A stretch of DNA of 64,000 bases from Chromatiales bacterium (GCA_024640045.1 JAHEFS010000001.1:1-64000), one strand, 5' to 3'; positions 9,092 to 19,751 are shown, numbered from the stretch's first letter. The notes: a model not told the origin generated them from the letters alone. Program-made: numbers and translations.

Positions 9092-10264
9092 ATGAAAATG
9101 CTTTACAGAATCCTGTCACTGGGCCTGCTGCTGCCCGCCAGCCTGTTGGCCCAGATCCCACCGCCCACCGGCATGCCGACACCCGCCGCGCCGCAACTGA
9201 GTGCCACCAGCTATATCCTGATGGACTACGACAGCGGCGAAGTGCTGGTCGAGCATGAGGCAGACAGTCGCCTGGATATTGCCAGTATCACCAAGCTGAT
9301 GACCAGCTATGTCGTATTCCATGAACTGAACGGCGGCAAGATCGCGCTTGACGATGTCGTAACCATCAGTGAAAACGCATGGCGTACTGGCGGTTCCCGC
9401 ATGTTCCTCGAGCCGCGCATGGAAGTGACTGTCGAGCAGTTGATCCTGGGGCTGGTGGTGCAATCGGGCAACGATGCCAGTGTCGCACTGGCGGAGTTTC
9501 TCGCCGGAACCGAGGAATCATTCGCCGGCGTGATGAATTTTTACGCAGAACAGCTGGGCATGAACAATTCCAACTTCATCAATGCGACGGGTTTGCCGGA
9601 TCCTGACCACTACAGCACGGCGCATGATATCGCCCTGCTCAGCGCGGCGATCATTCGCGATTTCCCGGAGTATTACAGTTGGTACTCGGAGAAGGAATTC
9701 ACCTTCAACAATATCCGCCAGCACAACCGCAACAACCTGCTGTGGCGAGACCCGGCCGTCGATGGCCTCAAGACCGGCCACACCGAGGCGGCGGGTTACT
9801 GCCTGGCTTCCTCTGCAAAACGGGAAGGCATGCGGCTGATCAGCGTTGTGATGGGCTCCGCTTCGGAGCAGTCCCGCGCCAGTGAGAGCCAGAGCCTGCT
9901 GAACTACGGTTTTCGTTTCTTCGAGACGGTACAGGTTTACCGGGCTGGGGAGCAATTGGCCGAAGGCCGGGTCTGGAAGGGCCTGTCCGAGCAGGTGCCC
10001 CTCGGCCTGAACGAGGATCTGTTTATCACCATTCCACGTGGGCGTTACGACGACCTCAAGCCCCAGGTGGAAATGCAGTCGGAGCTGCAGGCTCCGCTGG
10101 AGCAGGGCGCGGCAGTGGGCCGAATCCAGATTCACCTGGACGACACCGTCGTGGCCAGCCGGAACCTGGTTGCACTGGCCAGCGTGGCGCCGGCCGGTTT
10201 CTTTGGCCGGGCCTGGGACGGCATGCGCCTGTGGATGGACGGAATGTTTGGCGATGACGAGTGA
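9092..10264 (+). CDS. dacA: D-alanyl-D-alanine carboxypeptidase (PBP5/6 family)
   Basis: Low-molecular-weight PBP, 390 residues, trimming the terminal D-Ala from pentapeptides in the periplasm. Signal peptide to about residue 21. Active site: SITK with Ser65/Lys68, SGN with Ser125, and KTGH from Lys227. A C-terminal beta domain is followed by an amphipathic tail (FGRAWDGMRLWMDGMF) that would anchor it to the inner membrane. ATG 9092 chosen over an upstream TTG at 9050 because it directly precedes the signal peptide. The paralogue (dacA versus dacC) cannot be told apart. Confidence 0.93.
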   Translation: MKMLYRILSLGLLLPASLLAQIPPPTGMPTPAAPQLSATSYILMDYDSGEVLVEHEADSRLDIASITKLMTSYVVFHELNGGKIALDDVVTISENAWRTGGSRMFLEPRMEVTVEQLILGLVVQSGNDASVALAEFLAGTEESFAGVMNFYAEQLGMNNSNFINATGLPDPDHYSTAHDIALLSAAIIRDFPEYYSWYSEKEFTFNNIRQHNRNNLLWRDPAVDGLKTGHTEAAGYCLASSAKREGMRLISVVMGSASEQSRASESQSLLNYGFRFFETVQVYRAGEQLAEGRVWKGLSEQVPLGLNEDLFITIPRGRYDDLKPQVEMQSELQAPLEQGAAVGRIQIHLDDTVVASRNLVALASVAPAGFFGRAWDGMRLWMDGMFGDDE

Positions 10265-10523
10265 GTTAGATACCCTGCTGGAGTTCCCGTGTCGTTTTCC
10301 CATCAAGGCGATGGGCCGCAACGGGGACGATTTCGAGACTGTGGTCACCGGGATCGTGTACCGACACGCTGAGGCCTATCTCGGTGAAGCAGTGCGCATC
10401 CAGCCCAGCGCCGAAGGAAACTTCATCTCCGTCACCGTGACCATCGAGGCGCAGTCCCGCAAGCAGCTTGATCGCATTTACCAGGACCTGACCGATTGTG
10501 ACCAGATCCTGATGGCGCTTTGA
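10254..10523 (+). CDS. ybeD: DUF493 (YbeD-like) protein
   Basis: Small cytosolic protein, 89 residues, of the DUF493/YbeD family, with an ACT-like fold and no settled biochemical role. The family signature is the run [11 protein letters not shown] near the N terminus, then the [20 protein letters not shown] segment. ATG at 10254 lies inside the end of dacA (11-bp overlap), and its stop abuts lipB. The dacA-ybeD-lipB-lipA order is the same as in E. coli. Confidence 0.9.
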   Translation: MTSELDTLLEFPCRFPIKAMGRNGDDFETVVTGIVYRHAEAYLGEAVRIQPSAEGNFISVTVTIEAQSRKQLDRIYQDLTDCDQILMAL

Positions 10524-10546
10524 GCGTCATCGCTCGCGGGACGACC

Positions 10547-11230
10547 ATGTCATCTGCCCAGCGGCCAGCCGGAATGAAAGCCGTCCCGGCAGCGCTCACG
10601 CTGCGCCGACTGGGTCTTCGGGACTACGAGCCTGTCTGGCGCGCCATGCAGCGGTTCACCGATCAACGCACGGCCGATACCCCCGACGAATTGTGGCTGG
10701 TGCAGCATCCGCCCGTCTTTACCCTTGGCCAGGCGGGCCGCCCGGAGCATTTGCTGGCCCCGGGAGAGATTCCCGTGATCAATGTCGATCGCGGCGGGCA
10801 AGTGACCTATCACGGGCCCGGCCAGATCGTCGCCTACCCATTGCTGGATCTGAAGCGGCTGGGCCTGGGGGTGAGGGCGCTGGTCAGCCGGATCGAGGAG
10901 GCCATCATCCAGGTGCTGGCAGGCTATGGCATTTCATCCGAGGCGCGCAGCGATGCCCCCGGCGTTTACGTGGGTGAGGCCAAGATCGCGGCGCTGGGTT
11001 TGAGGGTTCGAAAGGGCTGCTGCTTCCACGGCCTGGCGTTTAATATCGACATGGACCTGGAACCGTTTCAGCGAATTAATCCCTGCGGTTATAAGGGTTT
11101 GCAGGTGACACAACTCTCTGCCTTGGCGGAAGCGGAACTCGACCAGGTAGAGGGGCGGCTGGTGAGCAGTCTGGCCGGCATTCTCGGCTACAATGACCGC
11201 CCGGTCGAAGCCCCCGGTGAGTTGCCCTGA
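10547..11230 (+). CDS. lipB: Octanoyl-[ACP]:protein N-octanoyltransferase LipB
   Basis: Moves octanoate from acyl carrier protein to a lipoyl-domain lysine, the first step of lipoate synthesis; 227 residues from ATG 10547. Shows [12 protein letters not shown], the catalytic Lys in AKIAALGLR and the catalytic Cys in [11 protein letters not shown]. The chosen ATG follows CGGGACGACC. A TTG at 10520 overlapping the ybeD stop, and an ATG at 10574, are alternatives. LipA follows at once, so the two lipoylation steps are co-transcribed. Confidence 0.94.
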   Translation: MSSAQRPAGMKAVPAALTLRRLGLRDYEPVWRAMQRFTDQRTADTPDELWLVQHPPVFTLGQAGRPEHLLAPGEIPVINVDRGGQVTYHGPGQIVAYPLLDLKRLGLGVRALVSRIEEAIIQVLAGYGISSEARSDAPGVYVGEAKIAALGLRVRKGCCFHGLAFNIDMDLEPFQRINPCGYKGLQVTQLSALAEAELDQVEGRLVSSLAGILGYNDRPVEAPGELP

Positions 11231-11252
11231 AAGGGTTGCAGGAGCACGTTTC

Positions 11253-12239
11253 GTGAGCGAGAAACACAATATTCCCATCGAGTTGGTCGACAAGACGCCG
11301 GAGAGCAAACAGCTTGGCGCCGACAAGATGGCGCGCAATACCGCACAGTTCGATCGGGAAGCCCCCCGTTTGCGAAAGCCCGACTGGATTCGCGTGCGCT
11401 TGCCGGCGGGGAACGCCGTGCAGGCGCTCAAGTCCCGTTTGCGTGCCAACAGCCTGGTTACCGTCTGCGAAGAAGCAACCTGCCCTAATATTCACGAGTG
11501 CTTTTCGAAGGGCACGGCTACCTTCATGATTCTGGGCGAAATTTGCACGCGCCGATGTTCATTTTGCGATGTCGCTCACGGGCGCCCGCTGCCGCCGGAC
11601 CTTGGTGAGCCGGAAAGTCTCGCCCAGACGATCAGCGATATGCGCCTGCGATACGTTGTGATTACCTCGGTCGACCGTGACGATCTCAGGGATGGCGGCG
11701 CCGCGCATTTTGTCGCGTGCATTGAGCGCATCCGGTCACTGAGCCCCGGCATCCAGATAGAGATCCTGGTGCCGGATTTTCGTGGCAAGGGCCGCATGGA
11801 GCGGGCTCTGGAGGTGTTGGCGACAGCGCCTCCCGATGTCTTCAACCACAATCTCGAAACCGTGCAGCCCTTGTACCGGGACGTACGCCCGGGGGCGGAT
11901 TACCAGTGGTCGCTGGCTTTGCTGAAGCGCTTCAAGGGGCAACATCCTAAAGTCCCCACCAAGTCGGGAATCATGCTGGGGCTGGGCGAGACACGTGAGC
12001 AGGTCGAACAGGCCTTGCTCGACTTGCGCCAGCATGATGTCGATCTCGTCACCATCGGTCAGTATCTGCAGCCCACCGCGCATCACCATCCTGTCATTCG
12101 TTACTGGACCCCTGAGGAGTTCGATGAACTGGCTGAACTGGGCCGTGGGATGGGATTCGCGCACGTGGCTTCGGGGCCGTTGGTGCGGTCGTCCTACCAT
12201 GCTGACCGGGTGGCAGAGCGCTCGGGTCTGCTTGTCTGA
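11253..12239 (+). CDS. lipA: Lipoyl synthase (radical SAM)
   Basis: Inserts two sulfurs into protein-bound octanoyl chains; 328 residues. The auxiliary-cluster cysteines are in [12 protein letters not shown], the radical-SAM cluster in CTRRCSFC, and the C-terminal RSSYHAD supplies the serine ligand of the auxiliary cluster. The start is GTG 11253, preceded by AGGAG at ideal spacing; a start at 11193 would overlap lipB and add residues not seen in the family. End of the plus-strand mre-lip run. Confidence 0.96.
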   Translation: MSEKHNIPIELVDKTPESKQLGADKMARNTAQFDREAPRLRKPDWIRVRLPAGNAVQALKSRLRANSLVTVCEEATCPNIHECFSKGTATFMILGEICTRRCSFCDVAHGRPLPPDLGEPESLAQTISDMRLRYVVITSVDRDDLRDGGAAHFVACIERIRSLSPGIQIEILVPDFRGKGRMERALEVLATAPPDVFNHNLETVQPLYRDVRPGADYQWSLALLKRFKGQHPKVPTKSGIMLGLGETREQVEQALLDLRQHDVDLVTIGQYLQPTAHHHPVIRYWTPEEFDELAELGRGMGFAHVASGPLVRSSYHADRVAERSGLLV

Positions 12240-12360
12240 GTGCGAATCCGGCGGGGGTTTTATCCACTTTGTGAGTTTCTGCGGCCTGTGTCACCTGACT
12301 TACGACCCTTGCACCCGGCCGGGTTTTGCTGGCTTAATTGCAACCATTGATCGAATTAAT

Positions 12361-12375
12361 GGTCTGTAACAGACC
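12361..12375. other. Short perfect hairpin in the lipA-prc spacer
   Basis: GGTCTG-TAA-CAGACC is a perfect 6-bp inverted repeat 31 nt before the prc ATG, in a 166-bp spacer. A second 6-bp repeat (ACCATT / AATGGT) partly overlaps its left side. It could be an operator or an mRNA leader hairpin. No convincing promoter or lipA terminator is visible here. Confidence 0.3.
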
Positions 12376-12405
12376 TGCGAAGGCAGCGTTTGTCGGGCTT
12401 TTTTT

Positions 12406-14565
12406 ATGGAGCAAACTGGTTTGAAACTGCAAAAGATACTGATCCTGCTGTTGCTGGCGGCGCCGGCTTGGGCCGTAGTTCCCGTAGAGCAGCCCGTTAC
12501 CCTGAAACCCAGCATGGAGCAGCGGTTTGCCAGTAACCTCGCGACCAAGTTCCTGACCAACTGGCATTACAAGGACACACAACTCGATGACAGGCTGTCG
12601 AGCGACATACTCGACGGATACTTGCAGCTGCTCGACCCCAATCGCAGCTATTTCCTGGCGGCTGACGTCGAGTCCTTCGAACGTTTTCGTGGTGGACTGG
12701 ACGATGCCCTCCGCCACTCTGACCTGGCACCCGCGTTTGAAATCTTCAACGTCTATACAGACCGGGTTGTCAGCCGGGTTGCATATGCCCGAAACCAGTT
12801 GAAACAGCCGTTCGATTTCACCGTGGATGAGCAGTACGAATTCGACCGCAGCGAGAGTGACTGGGCCAGGGATTCGGCGGAACTGGACGAAATCTGGCGC
12901 AAGCGGGTCAAGAATGACGTGCTTCGCCTCAAGCTGACGGACAAGGAAGAGCAGGCGATCACTGAAACGTTGGATGAGCGGTACCAGAACCTCCAGCGGC
13001 GGATCGTCGAACTGAACTCCGACGACATCTTCCAGTTCTTCATGAACGCCTTTGCGCAGGCCATCGAGCCGCATACCGCCTACCTGTCGCCGCGCAGTTC
13101 GGAAAACTTCGAGATCTCGATGAGCTTGTCGCTTGAAGGCATTGGCGCCTTGTTGGGCCGCGAATCAGAGTACACCAGCATCCAGAGCGTTGTGCCGGGT
13201 GGACCAGCCGAAAAGGACGGACGGTTGAAGGCCGGCGACCGCCTGTTGGCGGTAGGCCAGGGCCGTGACGGCAAATTGGTGGATGTGATCGGTTGGCGGG
13301 TGGATGACGTGGTGGACCTCATCCGGGGTCCCAAGGACACGGTTGTACGCCTGGAAGTACTGCATGAGGACGTCGGCATCGACGGGCCCAGCACGGTCAT
13401 CGATATCGTGCGGAATGAGGTAAAACTGGAAGAGCAGGCAGCCAAGAGCGAGCTGATCGAGGTGCCCCGAGAGGGCGAGGAGCCGCTTAAGATCGGCGTC
13501 ATCGATCTGCCGGTGTTCTACCTGGATTTCAACGGGCGGGCCATGAATCGGCCGGACTACCGATCGACCACCCGGGACGTGCGTCGTTTGATTGGAGAGC
13601 TCAAGTCAGAGGGCATCTCAGGCCTTGTCATCGACCTTCGAAATAATGGTGGCGGCTCACTGTTGGAAGCCACGACGCTGACCGGACTGTTTATCGACCA
13701 GGGGCCGGTTGTTCAGGTCCGTAACTCATCCGGCCGGGTGAGCACAGAAGAAGACACCGATCCGGGCATGGCCTGGGAGGGGCCGCTGGCTGTCCTGGTG
13801 AACCGATACAGCGCTTCGGCTTCCGAGATCTTTGCCGCCGCCATCCAGGATTATGGCCGTGGCGTGGTGATCGGGGAGACCACCTTCGGTAAAGGAACGG
13901 TTCAGAGTCTGCTGGATCTCGATGACTATGCACCGACCGATTCTCCGAGCATTGGTCAACTGAAGATCACCATGGCGCAGTTCTTCAGGGTCAACGGTGG
14001 ATCGACCCAGAACAAGGGCGTGGTTCCGGATATCACCTTCCCATCGGCTGGCGAGCCCCAGGAGCACGGTGAGCGTTCGCTGACCAACGCACTGCCGTGG
14101 ACCAGTATCGATGCGGCAGAATACAAGCCTGCGGATGACCTGGGCAGGATGTTGGCAGTCGCTGATTTCCGCTATCAGAACCGTAAGGCCACCGATCAGG
14201 AATTCGAGTGGTTGCTGTCTGATATCGGGGAATACAACAAAGAGCGTGATCAGATGTCGGTTTCCTTGCTGGAGACGGTCAGGCGGGACGAGATGAAAGA
14301 CCACGAAGCCCGCCGGAAGGCACGCAAGCAACAGCGCGGCGACGATGAGTCCCTGGTGCCGGAGGATGAATTGGCGATGGACAGCGAGCCAGAAGAAGAT
14401 ACCTCCGAAGCCGAAAGCGAAACTGAGACGTCCCGGCCTGACCTGTTGTTACGTGAGTCCGCCCGCATCGTGGCAGACATGGTCGAGTTGGGCTCCGATG
14501 GCCAGTTGCTGGCACAGGAATTCTCACTGCTCATCAAGGCCCCGGAAAGCGGCACTATCAACTGA
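12406..14565 (+). CDS. prc: Carboxy-terminal processing protease Prc (Tsp, S41A)
   Basis: Periplasmic tail-specific protease, 719 residues, degrading SsrA-tagged and misfolded envelope proteins and peptidoglycan hydrolases. Signal peptide to about residue 24; N-terminal helical region; PDZ domain (about 240-330); catalytic domain with Ser471 in RYSASASEIF and Lys496 in TFGKGTVQ, spaced as in E. coli Prc. A C-terminal extension (about 625-700) is charged and acidic (EPEEDTSEAESETET). Followed by a hairpin shared with mscL. Confidence 0.95.
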   Translation: MEQTGLKLQKILILLLLAAPAWAVVPVEQPVTLKPSMEQRFASNLATKFLTNWHYKDTQLDDRLSSDILDGYLQLLDPNRSYFLAADVESFERFRGGLDDALRHSDLAPAFEIFNVYTDRVVSRVAYARNQLKQPFDFTVDEQYEFDRSESDWARDSAELDEIWRKRVKNDVLRLKLTDKEEQAITETLDERYQNLQRRIVELNSDDIFQFFMNAFAQAIEPHTAYLSPRSSENFEISMSLSLEGIGALLGRESEYTSIQSVVPGGPAEKDGRLKAGDRLLAVGQGRDGKLVDVIGWRVDDVVDLIRGPKDTVVRLEVLHEDVGIDGPSTVIDIVRNEVKLEEQAAKSELIEVPREGEEPLKIGVIDLPVFYLDFNGRAMNRPDYRSTTRDVRRLIGELKSEGISGLVIDLRNNGGGSLLEATTLTGLFIDQGPVVQVRNSSGRVSTEEDTDPGMAWEGPLAVLVNRYSASASEIFAAAIQDYGRGVVIGETTFGKGTVQSLLDLDDYAPTDSPSIGQLKITMAQFFRVNGGSTQNKGVVPDITFPSAGEPQEHGERSLTNALPWTSIDAAEYKPADDLGRMLAVADFRYQNRKATDQEFEWLLSDIGEYNKERDQMSVSLLETVRRDEMKDHEARRKARKQQRGDDESLVPEDELAMDSEPEEDTSEAESETETSRPDLLLRESARIVADMVELGSDGQLLAQEFSLLIKAPESGTIN

Positions 14566-14568
14566 TAC

Positions 14569-14598
14569 AAAAAAACTGGCCGGGAAAAACCCGGCCAG
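14569..14598 (-). terminator. Terminator between prc and mscL
   Basis: A 9-bp stem CTGGCCGGG / CCCGGCCAG (14576-14584 with 14590-14598) around an A5 loop is followed on the minus strand by seven T residues, making it a strong terminator for mscL. On the plus strand it may also limit read-through from prc, although the tail there is not T-rich. Confidence 0.8.
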
Positions 14599-14625
14599 CT
14601 TCCGTTCTGATTCTGTACTACCGAT

Positions 14626-15036
14626 TCAGCGGCTTTTCAGCGCATCGCGGATCTGGGTGAGCAACTCGACCTCCGCTGACGGCTTCTCTGGTTCCGGCGC
14701 AGGCGCAGGCGCCTCCTCTTCCTTCTTTTTCATGTTATTCATCGCCTTGATCGCCATGAAGATTGCAAAGGCGATGATGATAAAGTCGATGACGGTCTGG
14801 ATAAAAGAACCATAGTTGATGGTGACAGCGGCCGTCTCACCCGCCGCTTCCTGCAGCGTGACTGCCAGTTGGGAGAAGTCCATGCCCCCCAGCATCATGC
14901 CGATCGGCGGCATCAGGACGTCGCTCACAAAAGAGGAAACGATCTTTCCGAAAGCGCCGCCAATGATGATACCCACCGCCATGTCGACGACATTACCGCG
15001 CATGGCAAATTCTTTGAACTCTGAAGTCATACTCAT
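14626..15036 (-). CDS. mscL: Large-conductance mechanosensitive channel MscL
   Basis: Homopentameric inner-membrane channel that opens at high membrane tension to release solutes on hypo-osmotic shock; 136 residues. N-terminal amphipathic helix, TM1 with [22 protein letters not shown], a periplasmic loop, TM2 ([16 protein letters not shown]), then a charged KKK-EEE linker and cytoplasmic helix ([11 protein letters not shown]). ATG 15036 follows GGGAG; the open frame further upstream lacks family similarity. Confidence 0.95.
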   Translation of the reverse strand: MSMTSEFKEFAMRGNVVDMAVGIIIGGAFGKIVSSFVSDVLMPPIGMMLGGMDFSQLAVTLQEAAGETAAVTINYGSFIQTVIDFIIIAFAIFMAIKAMNNMKKKEEEAPAPAPEPEKPSAEVELLTQIRDALKSR

Positions 15037-15145
15037 GGTTTTCTCCCTTACGGTTAAGGTGTTATTCGGATCGGCCTGCAAGCCTTTCCTGCGCTTATCA
15101 TAGCCCAGCTCTGACGCACTCGTCCTCACGACGGCATCCGGTAGA

Positions 15146-17341
15146 ATGAAGGAAATGAGCGCCCCGCCCGCTGAAGTCATTCTGAAAGTTGCCGTTCCGG
15201 TTCCCCTGCCGTTGCTGTTCGACTATTTGCCGGCCAAAGGGGGGGCTGTGGCCGAACCGGGTACACGGGTGCAGGTCCGGTTTGGCCAACGCAAACTCGT
15301 GGGTGTCGTCATTGCGCACGCACAGCACAGCGAATTCGAAACGGCCCGGCTCCAGCGGGTACTGCGTGTCCTGGACCAGGGCCGAATGCTGCTGGATGCG
15401 GAACTGCTGGGTTTGCTGGAGTGGTGCTGGCGTTACTACAAGCACGCCCCCGGTGAGGTGCTGTTCAATGCGCTGCCGCCGGCCATGCGCAAAGCAGGCG
15501 GTGAATGGCCGGCACCCGTTAATCAGTACGTGCTGACGGCTTCCGGTGAGCAGCGCCTGGCCGATGGGCCGGGACGCGCCCCCGCGCAGTGGGAGTTGCT
15601 AAACGAATTGGCGAAGGGCCCGGCGAGGGCCGAGCGTTTGCGGCTGTGGCGGGCAGGTTGGCGTCCCTTGGTGCTCAAAACGATCGAAAACGGCTGGGTG
15701 ACCGAAGAGTCGGTCAGCGCGCCGCTGCTGGAGCCGATGCCGGGGCCGGTTCTGAACGAAGAGCAGGAGGCGGCGCTGGCGTCGATCCGGACCGATCTGG
15801 GCCGATTTCGCTGCCACCTGCTCGATGGCGTCACGGGCAGCGGGAAGACCGAGGTGTACCTGAGGCTGATCGAAGAGACCATCGCAGCCGGCCGCCAGGT
15901 GCTGGTACTGGTTCCGGAAATCGGCCTGACTTCCCAGCTGGTCGATCGGATGCGCAAGCGGCTGGGTCTGGAGCCCGCGGTTACCCACTCTGGTCTGTCC
16001 GGTGGCGAGCGCCTGAAAGTTTGGGCAGATGCCGCCAAGGCGAATGCGCCCCTGTTGCTGGGCACACGATCCGCCTTGTTCCTGCCGATGCCGAAAGCGG
16101 GCCTGATCATCATGGACGAGTCACATGATCCTTCATTCAAACAGCAGGATGGCTTTCGCTTTTCCGCTCGCGACGTTGCCATCAAGCGCGCCTCCAACCT
16201 GGGTATCCCCATCGTATTGGGCACCGCCACGCCGTCGCTGGAGACGCTGCACAACGCCAATACGGGCCGTTTCACCTGGAACCGCTTGCGCCAGCGGGCC
16301 ACGGGGGCCCGCCAGCCTTCCTGGCGGGTGCTGGACCTGAGACAGCAGGGAGTGACGGCCGGCCTGTCGGAGCGCGTGCTGACCGCGATGGGTGAAACGC
16401 TGGAGCGTGAAGAACAGGTGCTCGTGTTTCTCAATCGGCGCGGTTATGCACCGGTGCTGTTGTGCCACGAGTGTGGCTGGCATGCGGCATGCCACCGCTG
16501 TGATGCCAACATGACGTGGCACAAGGTCGAGCGTGTCCTGGTCTGCCACCACTGCGGCCATCAGTCCGGCGTGCCGCGGTTTTGTCCGGATTGCCGGGCC
16601 GACGCCCTGCAAGGTGCGGGTGCCGGTACCGAGCAGCTCGAAACGTTCCTTGCCAAACGATTCGGCGAGACCCGGTTGTTTCGATTCGACCGCGATATGA
16701 CCCGGCGCAAGGGTGTGTTCGAGCAGATGGTCACGCAGGTACGGGAAGGTCAGCCGGCTATCCTGGTTGGCACCCAGATGCTGGCCAAGGGACACCATTT
16801 TCCCCGGGTCACGCTGGCGGTGATTGTCAGCCTGGACCAGGCGCTTTACAGCGCCGACTTTCGCGCGATGGAGCGCATGGGGCAACTGATGATGCAGGTG
16901 GCTGGCCGTGCCGGGCGGGCGGATCATCACGGGACGGTGATCTTGCAGACACACCACCCTGATCACCCCTTGCTGGAGCGATTGTTCCGGGAGGGGTACG
17001 AGCGCTTTGCACTCGAGTTGTTAGAAGAACGCCGGTTGGCAGCGCTGCCGCCATTCAGCGCGCAGGCTACCTTGCGTGCGGAGGCACACGAACGTGAGGC
17101 CGTGCAGGACTTTCTGCAGCAGGCCCGTTCCTGTTTCAAAGGAACAGGCAGTGCGGTTCATGGGCCGTTCCCCGCGCTGATGGAACGCAGGGGAGGGCGA
17201 TTGCGCTGGTATCTGCTGATCCAGGATTCCAGCAGGTTAAACCTGCAGGGCACCCTCGACCGCTGGCTGACGGTCGTCAGAGGGCTGCCCGGCGCACGTC
17301 GTGTGCGCTGGACCATCGACGTCGATCCGCAGGATTTCTAG
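15146..17341 (+). CDS. priA: Primosomal protein N' (replication restart helicase PriA)
   Basis: 3'-5' DNA helicase that recognises stalled forks and reloads the replisome; 731 residues. The N-terminal DNA-binding domain opens with [11 protein letters not shown]. Walker A is [11 protein letters not shown] and Walker B is IIMDESH, where many relatives have DEEH. Zinc modules are built from [14 protein letters not shown] and CHHCGHQ...CPDC, and the helicase motif [11 protein letters not shown] follows. The first of two ATGs nine bases apart (15146, 15155) is given; either is possible. Ends 8 bp before the convergent lipoprotein gene. Confidence 0.95.
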   Translation: MKEMSAPPAEVILKVAVPVPLPLLFDYLPAKGGAVAEPGTRVQVRFGQRKLVGVVIAHAQHSEFETARLQRVLRVLDQGRMLLDAELLGLLEWCWRYYKHAPGEVLFNALPPAMRKAGGEWPAPVNQYVLTASGEQRLADGPGRAPAQWELLNELAKGPARAERLRLWRAGWRPLVLKTIENGWVTEESVSAPLLEPMPGPVLNEEQEAALASIRTDLGRFRCHLLDGVTGSGKTEVYLRLIEETIAAGRQVLVLVPEIGLTSQLVDRMRKRLGLEPAVTHSGLSGGERLKVWADAAKANAPLLLGTRSALFLPMPKAGLIIMDESHDPSFKQQDGFRFSARDVAIKRASNLGIPIVLGTATPSLETLHNANTGRFTWNRLRQRATGARQPSWRVLDLRQQGVTAGLSERVLTAMGETLEREEQVLVFLNRRGYAPVLLCHECGWHAACHRCDANMTWHKVERVLVCHHCGHQSGVPRFCPDCRADALQGAGAGTEQLETFLAKRFGETRLFRFDRDMTRRKGVFEQMVTQVREGQPAILVGTQMLAKGHHFPRVTLAVIVSLDQALYSADFRAMERMGQLMMQVAGRAGRADHHGTVILQTHHPDHPLLERLFREGYERFALELLEERRLAALPPFSAQATLRAEAHEREAVQDFLQQARSCFKGTGSAVHGPFPALMERRGGRLRWYLLIQDSSRLNLQGTLDRWLTVVRGLPGARRVRWTIDVDPQDF

Positions 17342-17348
17342 CCCCGAA

Positions 17349-17567
17349 TTAGCGGGTGCCGGAATCCTCTGTGGACTTTTTAACGGTCGGCGGGTTGATC
17401 CAGATGACATCCAGACCGCCAGCAGAATCACGTGCGGCTGCTTCTACAGCTTGAATATAGGCGCTGTTGAATCGCTCGACCGGTTCGTTTTGTGAGGAGT
17501 TGACAGTGGCGCAGGCACTGACCAAGGTGGCAAGCGCGAGTGTCAGCAAGATTTTAATGACTTTCAT
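17349..17567 (-). CDS. Small predicted lipoprotein
   Basis: A 72-residue protein with a clear lipoprotein signal: two lysines, a hydrophobic core and lipobox LVSAC (Cys19). The mature part of about 54 residues has no recognised domain. The ATG at 17567 is fixed by a strong AGGAGG at 6-nt spacing, better evidence than an upstream in-frame ATG at 17633. It is divergent from the MoxR-Bat operon and convergent with priA. Mature-position +2 is Ala, which in Enterobacteria would predict outer-membrane sorting. Function unknown. Confidence 0.75.
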   Translation of the reverse strand: MKVIKILLTLALATLVSACATVNSSQNEPVERFNSAYIQAVEAAARDSAGGLDVIWINPPTVKKSTEDSGTR

Positions 17568-17814
17568 GACGTCCTCCTGAGGCGGCATGTTTGAACGATC
17601 ATCGTCCGCAAGGCCAACCACCATCGTTTCCAAGGATGGTTTAAAAAGCAGGCCTTTGTCTATAAGTTTAGTCCGGTTGGCGCGTTTGGCAAGGGGTGAC
17701 CAATGACACTAACCTGTCCCGGCAAATTAATTCAGGATGGTGCGTTTTGTAGAGTGGGGCCTCAAGGGTTTAAAATCCCCATCCCCGCAGGATCAATCAT
17801 AGACAGGGTCAGAC

Positions 17815-18825
17815 ATGGAATCAGCTACACCGAATGCGCCGCAAGCCGCTGACACCCCGCCAGAGCTTGCTGCGTTCAGGGCGCTCAGCACTGCCGCCAA
17901 TGAGCTGATCATCGGCCAGGAGCGCCTGATGGAGCGGCTGGTCATGGCTTTGCTCTGCCACGGACACTTGTTGGTGGAAGGCGCGCCGGGCCTCGCCAAA
18001 ACGACGGCGATAAAAACCCTGGCGGATCGGATCGAGGGGGACTTTCACCGAATTCAATTTACGCCTGATCTTCTGCCCGCCGATCTGACCGGTACCGAAA
18101 TTTACCGGCCACAGGAAGGCACCTTCGAGTTTCAGCGCGGGCCAATTTTTCACAACCTGATTCTGGCCGACGAGGTCAACCGGGCGCCCGCCAAGGTCCA
18201 GTCAGCTTTGCTCGAGGCCATGGGCGAGCACCAGGTAACTGTTGGGCGGGTGACCTACCCTCTGCCTCAGCTGTTCCTGGTGATGGCGACACAGAACCCG
18301 ATCGAGCAGGAAGGCACCTATCCACTTCCGGAAGCACAGCTCGACCGTTTCCTCATGCACGTGGCCATCGGTTACCCCGATGCGCGCGCCGAGCAGGACA
18401 TTCTTGCCCTGGCTCGGCAGCAGGCTCGCGACGAATTGGGCGAGAAGACAGCGGCGCCGGTACTGGTCACACAGGAGCAGGTTTTTGCCGCCCAGTCCCA
18501 GGTTCTGAACCTGCACCTTGCGCCAGCGCTCGAGGAATACATCGTACAACTGGTGCTGGCGACCCGGGAGCCAGGTAACTGGGACCAGGAGTTGGCCCAC
18601 CTGGTGAGTTATGGAGCCAGTCCTCGGGCCACCATTGGCCTTGACCGCTGCGCCCGGGCCCGCGCGTGGCTGGACGGGCGTGATTTCGTTTCACCCGATG
18701 ATATTCACAGCACCGCACACGACGTGTTTCGGCACCGGGTATTGCTGTCCTATGAAGCTGAAGCCGATGGCGTCAGCGTCGACGAACTGGTGGACCGCCT
18801 GCTGGACCTGGTTCCGGTTCCATGA
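17815..18825 (+). CDS. MoxR-family AAA+ ATPase
   Basis: Cytosolic AAA+ chaperone-like ATPase, 336 residues, first gene of a MoxR-Bat operon. Walker A GAPGLAKT, Walker B LILADEVNRAP, sensor-1 MATQNPIEQEGTYPLPEAQ, and the C-terminal lid with the ASPRATI sensor-2 segment. MoxR proteins act with VWA-domain partners in metal-cofactor insertion or envelope maturation; the substrate here is unknown. ATG follows CAGGG. It overlaps the DUF58 gene by ATGA. Confidence 0.93.
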   Translation: MESATPNAPQAADTPPELAAFRALSTAANELIIGQERLMERLVMALLCHGHLLVEGAPGLAKTTAIKTLADRIEGDFHRIQFTPDLLPADLTGTEIYRPQEGTFEFQRGPIFHNLILADEVNRAPAKVQSALLEAMGEHQVTVGRVTYPLPQLFLVMATQNPIEQEGTYPLPEAQLDRFLMHVAIGYPDARAEQDILALARQQARDELGEKTAAPVLVTQEQVFAAQSQVLNLHLAPALEEYIVQLVLATREPGNWDQELAHLVSYGASPRATIGLDRCARARAWLDGRDFVSPDDIHSTAHDVFRHRVLLSYEAEADGVSVDELVDRLLDLVPVP

Positions 18826-19751
18826 AATCAGAGTTCCGGGGCGACGGCATACATCTGGATGCCACGGAGCTGATCGCGCTTCGGCCACGATGTAACGCGC
18901 TGTGCCTGCCCATGCACAGTCCGGCCGCCTCAGCCCTGGCGGGCGCCTATCGTTCAAGGTTTCGCGGACGCGGCGTCGATTTTCTGGAATCCCGCAATTA
19001 TCAGCCCGGTGACGATATCCGCAACATGGACTGGCGTGTCACTGCCCGCACTGGCCGACCTCATACGAAGATTTTCCAGGAGGAACGCGAGCGGCCTGTG
19101 CTGGTGGTTCTCGATGCCGGGCCCAGCCTGTTTTTCGGAACACGACGCCGGCTCAAGTCTGTCGCTGCCGGCATGATGGCGGCTTCTGTGGCCTGGACTG
19201 CTGTACGTCGTGGGGATCGGATCGGTGCCTTTTTGTTCGCGTCCGGTGAGCACCGGGAACTGCGGCCAGCCGGTGGCCGCCGCGGCGCGATGCGCGTCAT
19301 ACAGTCCCTGGTCGAATGGCTTGACCCGGAACGCGCGAAGCCGGGAGAGGCGCCTCTTTCGGCGGCGCTCGAACGGGTACGGCATGCGGTCCGCCCGGGC
19401 AGCCTGGTGATCGTGATCAGCGATTTTTTCAATCTCGACGAGGCCTGCAACCGGCACTTGTCCCGACTGCGCCAGCACAATGACGTCATCGGTTGCCAGG
19501 TGATCGACCCGGCCGAAGAATCGCTGCCCGCCGGGCGTTTCCCCATCACTGACGGGACCCAGAGCAGCCTGCTTGACACCACACGGGCATCAGCGCGCGA
19601 GCGCTTCAGCATGATGAGCCGGCATCATGCGATCGATCCGCAGCGGCTGTTTCTCAAGCACCAGTGCGGCTGGGTCGTGATGCGAACGACGGATGACCCC
19701 GTGGATGTCCTGGGCCGTGAGTTGCGGATACTGGTTGGACGCGCCGCATGA
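18822..19751 (+). CDS. DUF58 protein (MoxR-associated, VWA-like)
   Basis: A 309-residue DUF58 protein, the usual partner directly after moxR. It shows the signature RGRGVDFLESRNY followed by QPGDDIRNMDW, then a VWA-like core with VLVVLDAGPSLFFGT, in which the MIDAS DxSxS is changed to DAGPS, so metal coordination may be lost or altered. No membrane helix stands out. ATGA overlaps with both neighbours suggest strict co-expression. Confidence 0.9.
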   Translation: MKSEFRGDGIHLDATELIALRPRCNALCLPMHSPAASALAGAYRSRFRGRGVDFLESRNYQPGDDIRNMDWRVTARTGRPHTKIFQEERERPVLVVLDAGPSLFFGTRRRLKSVAAGMMAASVAWTAVRRGDRIGAFLFASGEHRELRPAGGRRGAMRVIQSLVEWLDPERAKPGEAPLSAALERVRHAVRPGSLVIVISDFFNLDEACNRHLSRLRQHNDVIGCQVIDPAEESLPAGRFPITDGTQSSLLDTTRASARERFSMMSRHHAIDPQRLFLKHQCGWVVMRTTDDPVDVLGRELRILVGRAA

